DNA of 64,000 bases from Ilyomonas sp964249755 (GCA_964249755.1 CAXUDB010000002.1:1550001-1614000), one strand, 5' to 3'; counted from the stretch's first letter, positions 25,183 to 34,026 are shown. Made by a program: numbers and translations. Notes: generated by a model not told the origin, from the sequence alone.

Positions 25183-26538
25183 TCAATATCCACTTACAGG
25201 TGCCGTAGTTTGCCTTCCCTGCAGGCGACCGCCCTTCATTAGTCCGTCATATTGCCGCATTAGCAGATGAGTTTCTATCTGCTGTAACGTATCGAGAATG
25301 ACACCAACCATAATCAACAGCGAGGTGCCGCCAAAGAAAGCGCTGAACTGAACCTGCACATGAAGCATTTGAGCGAAGCCAGGTAAGATACCAACTAAGG
25401 CTAAAAAGATAGCGCCCGGCAAAGTAATCTTATCCATGATGGCACCAATGTAATCAGCTGTTGGCTGACCTGGTTTTACACCTGGAATGAAACCGTTGTT
25501 TCGCTTTAAATCTTCACTCATTTGTTTAGGATTGAAGATTAGTGCCGTATACAGAAAAGTAAAAGCGATTACCATCACCGAATAGATCAGCATGTAATAA
25601 CCATTGCTATGATCGCTGAAAATCCGGGAGATAGAACTTTTTGTCGTATCCTGAATGCTGGTGAAAGAGATCAAAGTAGGCAAAAACATAATTGCCTGCG
25701 CAAAAATAATGGGCATAACGCCAGCGCTATTTACCTTAAGCGGCAAGAATTGGCGTGCACCGCCATACTGACGATTGCCTACAATTTGTTTTGCATAGTT
25801 CACCGGCACTTTACGAATACCCTGAACCAGGATAATCAATCCCATAATAATGGCAATCAGGATAGCAATTTCAACTAAGAAAATCAGTAATCCACCACCG
25901 CCTCTTTCCTGTTTGGCATCAAACTCCTGCAGCAAAGCCTGAGGCAATCTGCCTAAGATACCTACCATGATGATAATGGAAGTGCCATTACCTAAACCTT
26001 TATCTTGTATTTTTTCGCCCAGCCACATTACGAATAATGTACCCGCAGTAAGTATGATAACGGTAGAATAAAAGAAGTAAGCCGCATAAGAAGGAATCAG
26101 AGCCTCTGCATAACCAGGTGTACGAAGATATTGTACGTAAGCACTTGCCTGGAATAGTGTCACAATTACTGTAAGATAACGGGTCCACTGGTTGATCTTC
26201 TTTCTTCCGCTCTCTCCTTCTTTTTGAACCTTTTGCAATTGCGGAACAAGTATAGTTGCCAACTGCATGAAGATAGAAGCCGATATATAGGGCATCACAC
26301 CCAACGCAAGGATAGAAGCATGAGAAAAGCCGCCACCTGCGAAGGAGTCGAATAAACCGAGCAATCCATTACCCTGCGACTTGTTCGCAGCACTTTGAAT
26401 CGCATTTGGGTTCAAGCCCGGTAAAATAATCGCATTGCCTAAACGGTAAGTAAAAATTAAAGCAAGCGTTACAATGATTTTTGTACGTAGCTCGTCAATG
26501 GTCCAGATGTTCCGTAATGTCTGTGCAAACTTTTTCAC
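25183..26538 (-). CDS. secY: Preprotein translocase subunit SecY
   Basis: 451-residue channel subunit of the Sec translocon in the inner membrane with ten hydrophobic spans. It opens MKKFAQTLRNIWTIDELRTK and contains the plug/TM2 region (FDSFAGGGFSHASILALGVM), PYISASIFMQL, and the conserved PTADYIGAIMDKITLPGA. It sits in the usual place after rplO, although a terminator-like hairpin separates the two. Confidence 0.97.
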   Translation of the reverse strand: MKKFAQTLRNIWTIDELRTKIIVTLALIFTYRLGNAIILPGLNPNAIQSAANKSQGNGLLGLFDSFAGGGFSHASILALGVMPYISASIFMQLATILVPQLQKVQKEGESGRKKINQWTRYLTVIVTLFQASAYVQYLRTPGYAEALIPSYAAYFFYSTVIILTAGTLFVMWLGEKIQDKGLGNGTSIIIMVGILGRLPQALLQEFDAKQERGGGGLLIFLVEIAILIAIIMGLIILVQGIRKVPVNYAKQIVGNRQYGGARQFLPLKVNSAGVMPIIFAQAIMFLPTLISFTSIQDTTKSSISRIFSDHSNGYYMLIYSVMVIAFTFLYTALIFNPKQMSEDLKRNNGFIPGVKPGQPTADYIGAIMDKITLPGAIFLALVGILPGFAQMLHVQVQFSAFFGGTSLLIMVGVILDTLQQIETHLLMRQYDGLMKGGRLQGRQTTAPVSGY

Positions 26539-26575
26539 AAATCGAATCTATTGAGTAGTGTAATTTCTGTAAGCT

Positions 26576-26604
26576 AAAAAAACGCATCGCTAGCGGATGC
26601 GTTT
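26576..26604 (-). terminator. Terminator-like hairpin between rplO and secY
   Basis: On the minus strand: AAACGCATCC, short loop, GATGCGTTT followed by a run of T (seven in total). It has the full form of a factor-independent terminator or attenuator within the spc operon. Confidence 0.75.
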
Positions 26605-26621
26605 CGCAAATATCGGGAAAT

Positions 26622-27071
26622 TTATTTGACAATTTCAACAGTTCCGCCGGCAGCCTCAATGGCTTCTTTCGCTTTTCCGCTGATGGCATTTACCCGAAAC
26701 AAAAGTTTAGCTTTTAATTCACCTGTGCCGAGGATTTTTACTTTGTCAGTTTTACCAATTAAGCCATTCACATACAAGCTGTCAACCGTCACTTCGCTAA
26801 AGCCATACTTTTCCGTCAGGCTATCAAGCTGACCCAAATTGAACACTTTATACTCAATGCGATTGTTGTTTTTGAAACCACGTTTTGGAATGCGGCGCTG
26901 AATAGGCATCTGACCACCTTCATGAGCATTCTTGCGCTGGTAACCAGCCCGGCTTTGGCCACCTTTATTGCCTTGGGTGGATGTTCCACCTTTACCACTG
27001 GCTTCGCCACGACCTAAACGTTTCTCTTTGTGCGTTGAACCTTCTGCAGGTTTCAAAGAATGTAATTTCAT
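26622..27071 (-). CDS. rplO: 50S ribosomal protein L15
   Basis: 149 residues with the typical Gly/Lys-rich N-terminus (GRGEASGKGGTSTQGNKGGQ) and C-terminal AISGKAKEAIEAAGGTVEIV. Assembly protein of the large subunit bound near 23S rRNA domain II/V. Lies between rpmD and secY in standard order. Confidence 0.97.
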   Translation of the reverse strand: MKLHSLKPAEGSTHKEKRLGRGEASGKGGTSTQGNKGGQSRAGYQRKNAHEGGQMPIQRRIPKRGFKNNNRIEYKVFNLGQLDSLTEKYGFSEVTVDSLYVNGLIGKTDKVKILGTGELKAKLLFRVNAISGKAKEAIEAAGGTVEIVK

Positions 27072-27119
27072 CTTTTTTTAGATTTTGACTTACGGGGAAT
27101 CGCCCCTCGCGTTATAAAT

Positions 27120-27148
27120 AAAATGCGACAGTTACCTGGCGCATTTTT
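27120..27148 (-). terminator. Weak hairpin between rpmD and rplO
   Basis: Eight-bp stem AAAATGCG/CGCATTTT with a 12-nt loop, followed on the minus strand by T-rich sequence. It may be an mRNA processing or stability element rather than a terminator. Confidence 0.35.
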
Positions 27149-27177
27149 AAAACACTTTATCTGAGTTGTAGCTGCCT

Positions 27178-27360
27178 TTATCCTATTTCTTCAACAGTAA
27201 CAAGGTGACTTACTTTGGTAACCATGCCCAGAATCTGCGGCGTAGCTTCTACTTCTTTAGAAGCATGTAGCTTTTTTAAGCCGAGCGCTAATAGTGTTTG
27301 TTTCTGACGCTCCGAACGATCAATACCGCTTTTAACCTGTGTGATTTTAATCTTTGCCAT
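27178..27360 (-). CDS. rpmD: 50S ribosomal protein L30
   Basis: 60 residues (MAKIKITQVKSGIDRSERQK ... HLVTVEEIG), standard short L30. The ATG at 27360 is used; the open frame extends nine bases to a TTG, which is not needed. Between rpsE and rplO. Confidence 0.96.
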   Translation of the reverse strand: MAKIKITQVKSGIDRSERQKQTLLALGLKKLHASKEVEATPQILGMVTKVSHLVTVEEIG

Positions 27361-27445
27361 GATGCCCAATCCGCCTAAGGCGGAAAATATTTTGAAGTGA
27401 AATAATAGTTTGCTTTCGGCTCCCTTTTTTAAGGATTCGAATTTT

Positions 27446-27967
27446 CTATCCGTTGAATACTTTCTTCAATTGGATGTTTCGGTTCTTCGCTACTTCAATC
27501 GGTTCGCGCAATAGTGAAAGCGCTTTTAAAGTTGCCTTCACCACATTATGCGGATTAGCTGAACCCAGGCTTTTTGCAAGCACATCTGTGATGCCTGCAC
27601 TTTCCAAAACAGCACGCATGCTGCCTCCGGCAATTACACCCGTACCATGCGCGGCTGGTTTGATTAATACTTTTGCGGCACCTTCTTTAGCTAACTGGTC
27701 ATGTGGAATAGTACCGTGCATTACAGGAACTTTCACCAGATTCTTTTTGGCATCTTCAATACCTTTGGTGATAGCTTCCTGCACTTCTTTGGCTTTACCC
27801 AAACCCTGACCTACGACACCACTTTCGTTGCCTACAACCACCAAAGCGGAAAATGAAAAGGTACGACCACCCTTTGTTGTTTTTACCACGCGGTTAATCG
27901 CAACAACTTTCTCTTTTAGTTCTACGTCGCCGGCGGCTTTTACTTTATTTGAAACTACGTTTGACAT
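27446..27967 (-). CDS. rpsE: 30S ribosomal protein S5
   Basis: 173 residues. Double-stranded RNA-binding-like domain with KEKVVAINRVVKTTKGGRTF and GLGKAKEVQEAITKGIEDAK, and the C-terminal GSANPHNVVKATLKALSLLR. Small-subunit protein important for decoding accuracy. Standard spc operon position. Confidence 0.97.
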   Translation of the reverse strand: MSNVVSNKVKAAGDVELKEKVVAINRVVKTTKGGRTFSFSALVVVGNESGVVGQGLGKAKEVQEAITKGIEDAKKNLVKVPVMHGTIPHDQLAKEGAAKVLIKPAAHGTGVIAGGSMRAVLESAGITDVLAKSLGSANPHNVVKATLKALSLLREPIEVAKNRNIQLKKVFNG

Positions 27968-27979
27968 CTTTCGATTTAT

Positions 27980-28027
27980 GAATTATGAACTACAGACTTT
28001 GAATTATGAACTCATCGTTCATAATTC
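27980..28027. repeat. Word-repeat element between rpsE and rplR
   Basis: The 11-mer gaattatgaac occurs twice in direct orientation (27980-27990 and 28001-28011) and once inverted (28017-28027). The second and third copies form a perfect 11-bp hairpin with a 5-nt loop. Entirely within the intergenic gap. Confidence 0.7.
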
Positions 28028-28038
28028 ATCATTCGCTT

Positions 28039-28392
28039 TTAAAATTGTAATCCGCCCTCTCTTGCGCCATCTGCAGCCGCTTTAACACGACCATGATACA
28101 AGTAACCACTTCTGTCGAAAACTACGCTGCTAACGCCTAATTCAACAGCTTTGCGTGCCACAGCGGCACCGGCTAACTTTGCTTTTTCTGATTTGGTTCC
28201 TGCCTGGGCTTCAATGTCTTTGTCTCTTGTAGAAGAACCTGTAATGGTTTTGCCGTTCTCATCATCAATCAACTGGAGATAAATAGCTGTATTGCTGCGA
28301 AAAACAGCCAACCGTGGCTTTTGCGGTGTACCTGAAACGCGCTTGCGCGTTCTATAACGTATCTTTTGTCTTCTTAAACCTTTTGTATTCAT
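28039..28392 (-). CDS. rplR: 50S ribosomal protein L18
   Basis: 117 residues; basic N-terminus (RRQKIRYRTRKRVSGTPQKP), core LAVFRSNTAIYLQLIDDENG, and C-terminal VVFDRSGYLYHGRVKAAADG. It binds 5S rRNA with L5. Standard order. Confidence 0.97.
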   Translation of the reverse strand: MNTKGLRRQKIRYRTRKRVSGTPQKPRLAVFRSNTAIYLQLIDDENGKTITGSSTRDKDIEAQAGTKSEKAKLAGAAVARKAVELGVSSVVFDRSGYLYHGRVKAAADGAREGGLQF

Positions 28393-28491
28393 TGTTCTTT
28401 ATTTATAATTTCCTGATACTGCCAGGAAATGAAAGAAATGGTAATAAAATTTATAAAATATTTGCTCAAGTCCACCGCAACGAATCGTAAT

Positions 28492-29046
28492 TTATTTACC
28501 GGCAGCTTTACCAGCTTTGCGGCGAACCACTTCGTCAAGATATTTAACACCTTTACCTTTATATGGCTCTGGCTTACGAAGGCTACGCAATTTAGCCGCA
28601 ACCTGACCTAACAATTGTTTATCAGAACCTTCAAGGTAGATTTTTGGGTTCTGACCTTTCAATGTTTCGGTAGCTACTTTCAGCTCTTTGGGAACTTCGA
28701 AAATAATGTTATGCGAATAGCCCAATGAAAGATCCAACGTATTGCCCGAGTTAGAAGCTTTGTAACCAACCCCTACCAGTTCTAGGTCTTTCTTATAACC
28801 ATCAGTTACACCTTTTACCAGGTTGGCAACCAAAGAACGATATAAGCCATGCATAGCTTTATGGCGAATCTGCTCAGTGGCGCGAGTCAGGTTAATTTCG
28901 TTATCCTTTACTTCAACAGTAATATCCCTATCTATCGCTTGCTTTAATTCGCCTTTTGGACCTTTCACACTTACAATGTTGTCATTGCCAACATTCACCG
29001 TAACACCTTTTGGTAAGGCAATGGCTTGTTTTCCTATACGTGACAT
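28492..29046 (-). CDS. rplF: 50S ribosomal protein L6
   Basis: 184 residues starting MSRIGKQAIALPKGVTVNV, with the conserved C-terminal motif LRKPEPYKGKGVKYLDEVVR. Located near the GTPase-associated centre. Standard order; a 149-bp gap without gene separates it from rpsH. Confidence 0.97.
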   Translation of the reverse strand: MSRIGKQAIALPKGVTVNVGNDNIVSVKGPKGELKQAIDRDITVEVKDNEINLTRATEQIRHKAMHGLYRSLVANLVKGVTDGYKKDLELVGVGYKASNSGNTLDLSLGYSHNIIFEVPKELKVATETLKGQNPKIYLEGSDKQLLGQVAAKLRSLRKPEPYKGKGVKYLDEVVRRKAGKAAGK

Positions 29047-29195
29047 AAACTCTGTTTAAGAATAAAATAATTTGAGAACCGGATAATAATGTAATTCACT
29101 TCTTTTTCAGTTACCGTATAGAAAACTTAGATTAGAAGTGAACTTGTGAATTTGAAAACCATTATTTAATTTTCAAACTGCCTACAGGCAACTAT

Positions 29196-29594
29196 TTATG
29201 AAATGTAGCAGAGCACTTCGCCCCCAACATTCTGAGACTTCGCCTGCTTATCGGTCATTACACCTTTTGATGTACTGAGGATAGCTACGCCCAAGCCATT
29301 AATTACACGACGGAAATCGGCTGGTTTGGAGTACTGACGTAAACCCGGACGGCTGATTCTTTCCAGCGTACGGATAGCAGGCTGCTTGGTGGTAGGATCG
29401 TACTTCAATGCGATCTTAATAAGACCCTGTTTGCTATCATCCTCAAATTTATACTTTAGGATATAACCTTGTTCGTATAGAATTTCGGTGATACGCTTTT
29501 TTAAATTAGACGCAGGAATCTCAACGATTCTGTGTCCGGCTAACTGTGCATTTCTTACACGGGTAAGAAAGTCTGCGATAGGATCAGTTACCAT
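29196..29594 (-). CDS. rpsH: 30S ribosomal protein S8
   Basis: 132 residues. MVTDPIADFLTRVRNAQLAG at the N-terminus and GLGVAILSTSKGVMTDKQAK near the end. Primary 16S rRNA binding protein and, in other bacteria, a translational repressor of the spc operon. Standard order. Confidence 0.97.
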   Translation of the reverse strand: MVTDPIADFLTRVRNAQLAGHRIVEIPASNLKKRITEILYEQGYILKYKFEDDSKQGLIKIALKYDPTTKQPAIRTLERISRPGLRQYSKPADFRRVINGLGVAILSTSKGVMTDKQAKSQNVGGEVLCYIS

Positions 29595-29665
29595 TATTTT
29601 CGATTAATTCTTTTAAATAAAATTGTGTACTTAAAAACTTCTGTTTCCAGTTTACGACAGAGAAA

Positions 29666-29935
29666 CTACCAGCTTGCTTTCTTAACACCAGGTATCTTCC
29701 CGTTCAACGCCATATCGCGAAATGTAATGCGCGATAAGCCGAAATAACGCATGTAGCTTCTGGGGCGTCCGGTAAGCTGATCGCGGTTCTTCAAGCGAAC
29801 CGGCGATGCATTGCGCGGAAGTTTGTCCAACGCTGCATAATCGCCTGCTTCTTTCAGAGCGGCACGTTTTGCAGCATATTTTGCTACCATCACTTCGCGT
29901 TTTCTCTGTCTGGCTTTAATTGATTCTTTTGCCAT
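29666..29935 (-). CDS. rpsN: 30S ribosomal protein S14 (zinc-independent form)
   Basis: 89 residues, the longer C-minus form: the four zinc-binding cysteines of short S14 are absent. Contains NRDQLTGRPRSYMRYFGLSR, the conserved core. Standard order between rplE and rpsH. Confidence 0.97.
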   Translation of the reverse strand: MAKESIKARQRKREVMVAKYAAKRAALKEAGDYAALDKLPRNASPVRLKNRDQLTGRPRSYMRYFGLSRITFRDMALNGKIPGVKKASW

Positions 29936-29964
29936 AAATTATATTGATTTCAGTACAAAATGTA

Positions 29965-30546
29965 CTAAGCTTCCTGAGTATCTTTTTTCATGTTCTTAAA
30001 AGGCAAACCTAATTCTTTCAACAGCTCATAGGCTTCTTCGTTATTCTTGGCAGAGGTAACGAAAGTAATATCCATGCCAGTGATTTTATTCACTTTGTCA
30101 ATATCAATTTCAGGGAAAATAATCTGCTCGGTAACGCCTAATGTATAATTACCACGACCATCGAAAGCTTTATCACTAATGCCTTTAAAATCCCGGACGC
30201 GTGGCAACGCTACAGCAATCAGGCGATCTAAGAATTCATACATTCTTTCGCCGCGGAGTGTAACACGAGCGCCAATTGGCATGTCTTTGCGCAGCTTAAA
30301 GTTGGAAATATCTTTCTTACTTCTTGTAGCAATGGCTTTCTGACCGGTGATATTACCTAATTCTTCAACCGCAATATCTACCAGCTTTTTATCAGCTACT
30401 GCACCATTTACGCCGCGGTTCACGCAAATTTTCTCCAGTTTTGGAGTTTGCATTACACTTTTGTAGCCAAACTTTTTACTCAATGCAGGTACAACTTCTT
30501 TTTTGTACTTATCTGCTAATCTCGGAGTGTATTTTACAGTGCTCAT
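29965..30546 (-). CDS. rplE: 50S ribosomal protein L5
   Basis: 193 residues; KICVNRGVNGAVADKKLVD, MPIGARVTLRGERMYEFLDR and GVTEQIIFPEIDIDKVNKIT match L5. Binds 5S rRNA and contacts the P-site tRNA. The start overlaps the rplX stop by four bases, indicating translational coupling. Confidence 0.97.
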   Translation of the reverse strand: MSTVKYTPRLADKYKKEVVPALSKKFGYKSVMQTPKLEKICVNRGVNGAVADKKLVDIAVEELGNITGQKAIATRSKKDISNFKLRKDMPIGARVTLRGERMYEFLDRLIAVALPRVRDFKGISDKAFDGRGNYTLGVTEQIIFPEIDIDKVNKITGMDITFVTSAKNNEEAYELLKELGLPFKNMKKDTQEA

Positions 30547-30884
30547 GATTTAACTGCCTCCCCTGATTTTTTAAATATGCGAACTAATTTACCTTCTTGG
30601 CGGGTGCGTTTTACTTTAGAAGGCGCACCGGCTTTCGCATCCCACAACATTACATTGCTGATGTTGATAGACGCTTCCTTCTCGACAATACCACCTTTAG
30701 TATTCTGAGCAGAAGGCTTAGTATGCTTCTTAACGATATTAACGCCTTCAACAACTACGCGGCCTTTGTCTAGAATTACTTCCAAAACCTTGCGTGGTTT
30801 TTTCAGATCTTTATCATCACCGGCAATCACGACTACATCGTCGCCGCGCCTGATGTTGAATTTCGGTTTGAATCTGTTACTCAT
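30543..30884 (-). CDS. rplX: 50S ribosomal protein L24
   Basis: 113 residues with the KOW motif GDDVVVIAGDDKDLKKPRKV and LEVILDKGRVVVEGVNIVKK. Early assembly initiator of the large subunit. The stop overlaps the rplE start. Confidence 0.97.
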   Translation of the reverse strand: MSNRFKPKFNIRRGDDVVVIAGDDKDLKKPRKVLEVILDKGRVVVEGVNIVKKHTKPSAQNTKGGIVEKEASINISNVMLWDAKAGAPSKVKRTRQEGKLVRIFKKSGEAVKS

Positions 30885-30953
30885 TGTAAATATTTTGAGG
30901 AGTAAACCTTTTTTATTGTATTCGCCCCTTAAAAAAGGGCATCAAAGATACGT

Positions 30954-31322
30954 CTATAATACTTCGGGTGCAAGAGAAATAATCTTCATGTAACCCTTAT
31001 CACGAAGTTCTCTCGCTACAGGTCCAAAGATGCGCGTGCCGCGGGGTTCATCAGAATTGTTCAGCAGCACTACAGCGTTATCATCAAAGCGGATATAAGA
31101 ACCATCTTTGCGGCGAAGCTTGTTAGTTGTGCGAACAATAACCGCTTTCGATACAGTGCCCTTTTTTACGCCACCGGCAGGTAACGCGTCTTTCACTGTA
31201 ACCACAATCTTGTCGCCTATGTGTGCATAATCCTGACCAGAGTTTCCTAACACACGAATACAAAGCACCTCTTTCGCACCGCTGTTGTCAGCTACATTTA
31301 ACCTGCTTTCTTGCTGAATCAT
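30954..31322 (-). CDS. rplN: 50S ribosomal protein L14
   Basis: 122 residues from ATG at 31322 (MIQQESRLNVADNSGAKEVL), the universal start of this family; an upstream GTG giving seven extra residues is rejected. The C-terminus FGPVARELRDKGYMKIISLA is typical. Standard order. Confidence 0.97.
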   Translation of the reverse strand: MIQQESRLNVADNSGAKEVLCIRVLGNSGQDYAHIGDKIVVTVKDALPAGGVKKGTVSKAVIVRTTNKLRRKDGSYIRFDDNAVVLLNNSDEPRGTRIFGPVARELRDKGYMKIISLAPEVL

Positions 31323-31343
31323 TTTAATGAGCTTTGAGCTCAC

Positions 31344-31405
31344 AGCTATGAGCTGGGAGCATTGAAATATAAATTTACAAAGCGTTCAACTGATAGCTCA
31401 TAGCT
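31344..31405. repeat. Word-repeat element between rplN and rpsQ
   Basis: agctatgagct (31344-31354) and its inverse agctcatagct (31395-31405) are separated by 40 bp. Related words (gagctttgagct, gctgatagct) flank them from about 31328 to 31422, filling the intergenic gap. Confidence 0.65.
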
Positions 31406-31425
31406 GACCAGCTGATAGCTTATAA

Positions 31426-31695
31426 CTATTTTGCTTTCTCGATCACTTCTACCAGTCTCCAGCGCTTTGTTTTGCTAAGCGGACGGGTTTCCATAATTTT
31501 TACTACATCACCAATCGTGCACTCATTCTTTTCATCATGAGCGTGAAACCTGGTGGTTTTATTTAAGAATTTACCGTAGATAGGATGTTTTACTTTTCTT
31601 TCAACAGCCACAGTGATGGTTTTATCCATCTTGTTGCTGCTAACGGTACCTATTCTCGTTTTGCGTAAATTTCTTTGTTCCACTGTTGTAGCCAT
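31426..31695 (-). CDS. rpsQ: 30S ribosomal protein S17
   Basis: 89 residues; RNLRKTRIGTVSSNKMDKTI and VERKVKHPIYGKFLNKTTRF with an OB fold. Early 16S rRNA-binding protein. Standard order. Confidence 0.97.
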   Translation of the reverse strand: MATTVEQRNLRKTRIGTVSSNKMDKTITVAVERKVKHPIYGKFLNKTTRFHAHDEKNECTIGDVVKIMETRPLSKTKRWRLVEVIEKAK

Positions 31696-31738
31696 TGTAT
31701 AAACTTTTATGCCTTAAGGCTTTTATAATTAAAAGCAA

Positions 31739-31951
31739 TTACGCTTGTAATACTCTTTTTTTGATTTCCGTTTTAATGCGCGCAATATCTTTTCTCAGGT
31801 TGCGAATGCTCATTGGATTTTCCAAAGGAGAGATGGCATGTGCAAATTCAAGTTTTTTCAGGCGTACGGTGTCTTCATTTATACGAGCTTGTAGATCTGC
31901 ATCGCTGAAATCTTTCAGGCTTTTATTGAATGCGTATTTTTTATTAGCCAT
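31739..31951 (-). CDS. rpmC: 50S ribosomal protein L29
   Basis: 70 residues, two-helix protein (KDFSDADLQARINEDTVRLK, KLEFAHAISPLENPMSIRNL, KDIARIKTEIKKR). Located at the exit tunnel. Standard order. Confidence 0.96.
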   Translation of the reverse strand: MANKKYAFNKSLKDFSDADLQARINEDTVRLKKLEFAHAISPLENPMSIRNLRKDIARIKTEIKKRVLQA

Positions 31952-31985
31952 TGTATGTAATATTATTGATAAACGAATACAGGGA

Positions 31986-32405
31986 CTATGCCTGAAGGTC
32001 TCTTCTAACGACGAATTTTGTTTTGATGGGAAGCTTTTGAGAAGCTAAATGCATTGCATCTTTTGCTACTTGTTCAGAAACACCATCGCATTCGAAGATG
32101 ATGCGACCCGGCTCAACTACGGCAGCCCAAAATTCAGGGTTACCTTTACCTTTACCCATACGCACTTCTAATGGCTTGCGGGTAATGGGCTTGTCAGGGA
32201 AAATACGGATCCAAACATTTCCTTCACGTTTCATCGCACGGGTAAGCGCCTGACGGGCAGCTTCAATCTGACGATTATTCAACCAGATAGGTTCTTCCGC
32301 TTTCAAAGCATAGGAGCCAAATGCAATGCTGGTGCCTCTTTTAGCTACATTGCGAATGCGGCCTTTCTGAGCTTTTCTATGTTTACTTCTTTTCGGCTGT
32401 AACAT
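31986..32405 (-). CDS. rplP: 50S ribosomal protein L16
   Basis: 139 residues; MLQPKRSKHRKAQKGRIRNV, IEAARQALTRAMKREGNVWI and MGKGKGNPEFWAAVVEPGRI are diagnostic. Contacts the A-site region of 23S rRNA. Standard order. Confidence 0.97.
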   Translation of the reverse strand: MLQPKRSKHRKAQKGRIRNVAKRGTSIAFGSYALKAEEPIWLNNRQIEAARQALTRAMKREGNVWIRIFPDKPITRKPLEVRMGKGKGNPEFWAAVVEPGRIIFECDGVSEQVAKDAMHLASQKLPIKTKFVVRRDLQA

Positions 32406-32411
32406 GTCTGA

Positions 32412-32497
32412 CTTTTTTTGTTACTGGTTACCGGTTGCCCGCTACCAGTCGTTCGTTATTGAGAACCGGAAACCAGCGTGTGGAAACCGGCAACTGA
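32412..32497. repeat. Word-repeat element between rplP and rpsC
   Basis: The 94-bp gap is built of variants of accggttgcc / ggaaaccgg words in both orientations (for example ttaccggttgccc near the left end and ggaaaccggcaac near the right). It can fold into extended hairpins and has the same style as the elements at 27980 and 31344, with a different word. Confidence 0.55.
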
Positions 32498-32499
32498 AT

Positions 32500-33315
32500 T
32501 TATCTTCTTGGAGCGCTGCTGCCACCTCTTCTTTCATTGCCACCTCTGCTGCGATCATCTCTTCTGTCTCCACCACCACCACGACGGTCATCTCTCCTAT
32601 CGCCGCCACGATCATCCATTCTTCTTTCGTTTCTGTCGCCGCTCACATCTTTGCCACCGATGAAGTTCGGGTTCAAATCTCTTTTGCCCAACACTTCACC
32701 TTTACAAATCCAAACCTTAATACCGATTTTGCCATAAACTGTTTGCGCGAATACATTAGCATAATCGATGTCCATACGAAGCGTATGTAATGGAACCCGA
32801 CCTTGCATAAATTTTTCGCTACGCGCAATTTCAGCACCACCTAAACGTCCACTTAATTGTACTTTAATACCTTCTGCACCCATGCGAAGTGTAGAAGCAA
32901 CAGCCATCTTTGTAGCACGTTTAAAATTAATGCGGTTTTCGATCTGGCGAGCAATGGTATCGCCCACAATATTTGCATCCAACTCTGGACGACGGATTTC
33001 CAGTATGTTAATCTGAACATCATCCTTACCAGTTAATTTTTTCAATTCTTCTTTGATACGGTCTACCTCTCCACCACCTTTACCAATGATAATACCCGGT
33101 TTAGACGTGTGGATGGTAACGATCAGTTTACCTAAGGTACGCTCGATAACGATTTTAGAAATACCGCCTTTATTGATACGAGCAGCTAAGTAGGTTCTGA
33201 TTTTGTTGTCTTCAATCAGTTTGCCGGCATAATCTTTCTTGCTGCCATACCAGTTGCTTTCCCAACCTCTGATGATGCCTAACCTGTTACCAATAGGATT
33301 TGCTTTTTGACCCAT
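32500..33315 (-). CDS. rpsC: 30S ribosomal protein S3 with Arg/Gly/Asp-rich tail
   Basis: 271 residues. The KH domain (KPGIIIGKGGGEVDRIKEEL) and C-terminal domain (SGRLGGAEIARSEKFMQGRV, MDIDYANVFAQTVYGKIGIK) are normal. After the core, about 45 residues form a low-complexity tail of RRDDRRGGGGDRRDDR type ending SSAPRR, absent from E. coli S3. Tails of this kind are seen in other Bacteroidetes (family knowledge), but the composition here is strongly RGG-like. mRNA entry-site protein; standard order. Confidence 0.96.
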   Translation of the reverse strand: MGQKANPIGNRLGIIRGWESNWYGSKKDYAGKLIEDNKIRTYLAARINKGGISKIVIERTLGKLIVTIHTSKPGIIIGKGGGEVDRIKEELKKLTGKDDVQINILEIRRPELDANIVGDTIARQIENRINFKRATKMAVASTLRMGAEGIKVQLSGRLGGAEIARSEKFMQGRVPLHTLRMDIDYANVFAQTVYGKIGIKVWICKGEVLGKRDLNPNFIGGKDVSGDRNERRMDDRGGDRRDDRRGGGGDRRDDRSRGGNERRGGSSAPRR

Positions 33316-33357
33316 ATTGTTTTATTTGCTTACGGGTGTTATAAACCCGCGAATGAT

Positions 33358-33699
33358 TTATTTGGTGTCAACAATTATCGTTACGTGATTGCTGCGTTTG
33401 CGCACGCGATAGCCACGACCCTGGGGTGCCGGACGCATCCGCTTTAATACACGACCGCCATCAACAAACACAGTCTTTACAACCAGATTTGCATCAGCAG
33501 CGCTTCCGCCTTCGTTCTTTTGCTCCCAGTTGTTGATAGCGCTTTTCAGCAGTTTGAACAAGGGAACGGCATTGTGCTGTGGATGAAACTCTAAAATAGC
33601 CAACGCTTTTTCTACTTCCATACCACGGATCACATCTGCCAGTAAACGCATTTTGCGAGGTCCCGTAGGGTAATTATTTAATTTAGCAACAGCTTCCAT
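33358..33699 (-). CDS. rplV: 50S ribosomal protein L22
   Basis: 113 residues; NNYPTGPRKMRLLADVIRGM and the C-terminal beta-hairpin region LKRMRPAPQGRGYRVRKRSN that lines the exit tunnel. Standard order. Confidence 0.97.
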   Translation of the reverse strand: MEAVAKLNNYPTGPRKMRLLADVIRGMEVEKALAILEFHPQHNAVPLFKLLKSAINNWEQKNEGGSAADANLVVKTVFVDGGRVLKRMRPAPQGRGYRVRKRSNHVTIIVDTK

Positions 33700-33756
33700 T
33701 TCTTCTGTTTTTAAGCTTCTTCCTCGTTAGAGGCTTACTACTTATAGCTTAATAAT

Positions 33757-34026
33757 TTATTTTTTAGAACCTGAGTGACCTCTGAAGTTGCGTGTCGGTG
33801 CAAATTCGCCAAGCTTATGTCCCACCATGAATTCGGTTACATAGACCGGAATAAATTTGTTACCATTATGTACCGCAAATGTGTGACCCACAAAATCAGG
33901 AGAGATTGTAGAGCGACGGCTCCAGGTTTTGATAACACTCTTTTTGTTCTTGCCTTCATTAATATTTAAAACCTTTGTTTCAAGGTTAGAATCAATGTAA
34001 GGACCTTTGCTTATCGAACGACCCAT
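33757..34026 (-). CDS. rpsS: 30S ribosomal protein S19
   Basis: 89 residues; MGRSISKGPYIDSNLETKVL, TWSRRSTISPDFVGHTFAVH and HKLGEFAPTRNFRGHSGSKK. Head protein of the small subunit. Standard order. Confidence 0.97.
   Translation of the reverse strand: MGRSISKGPYIDSNLETKVLNINEGKNKKSVIKTWSRRSTISPDFVGHTFAVHNGNKFIPVYVTEFMVGHKLGEFAPTRNFRGHSGSKK

Noticed and set aside
32412..32497. CRISPR-like repeats in ribosomal gaps
   Set aside because: Words are too short, irregular and inverted, without spacers of constant length.
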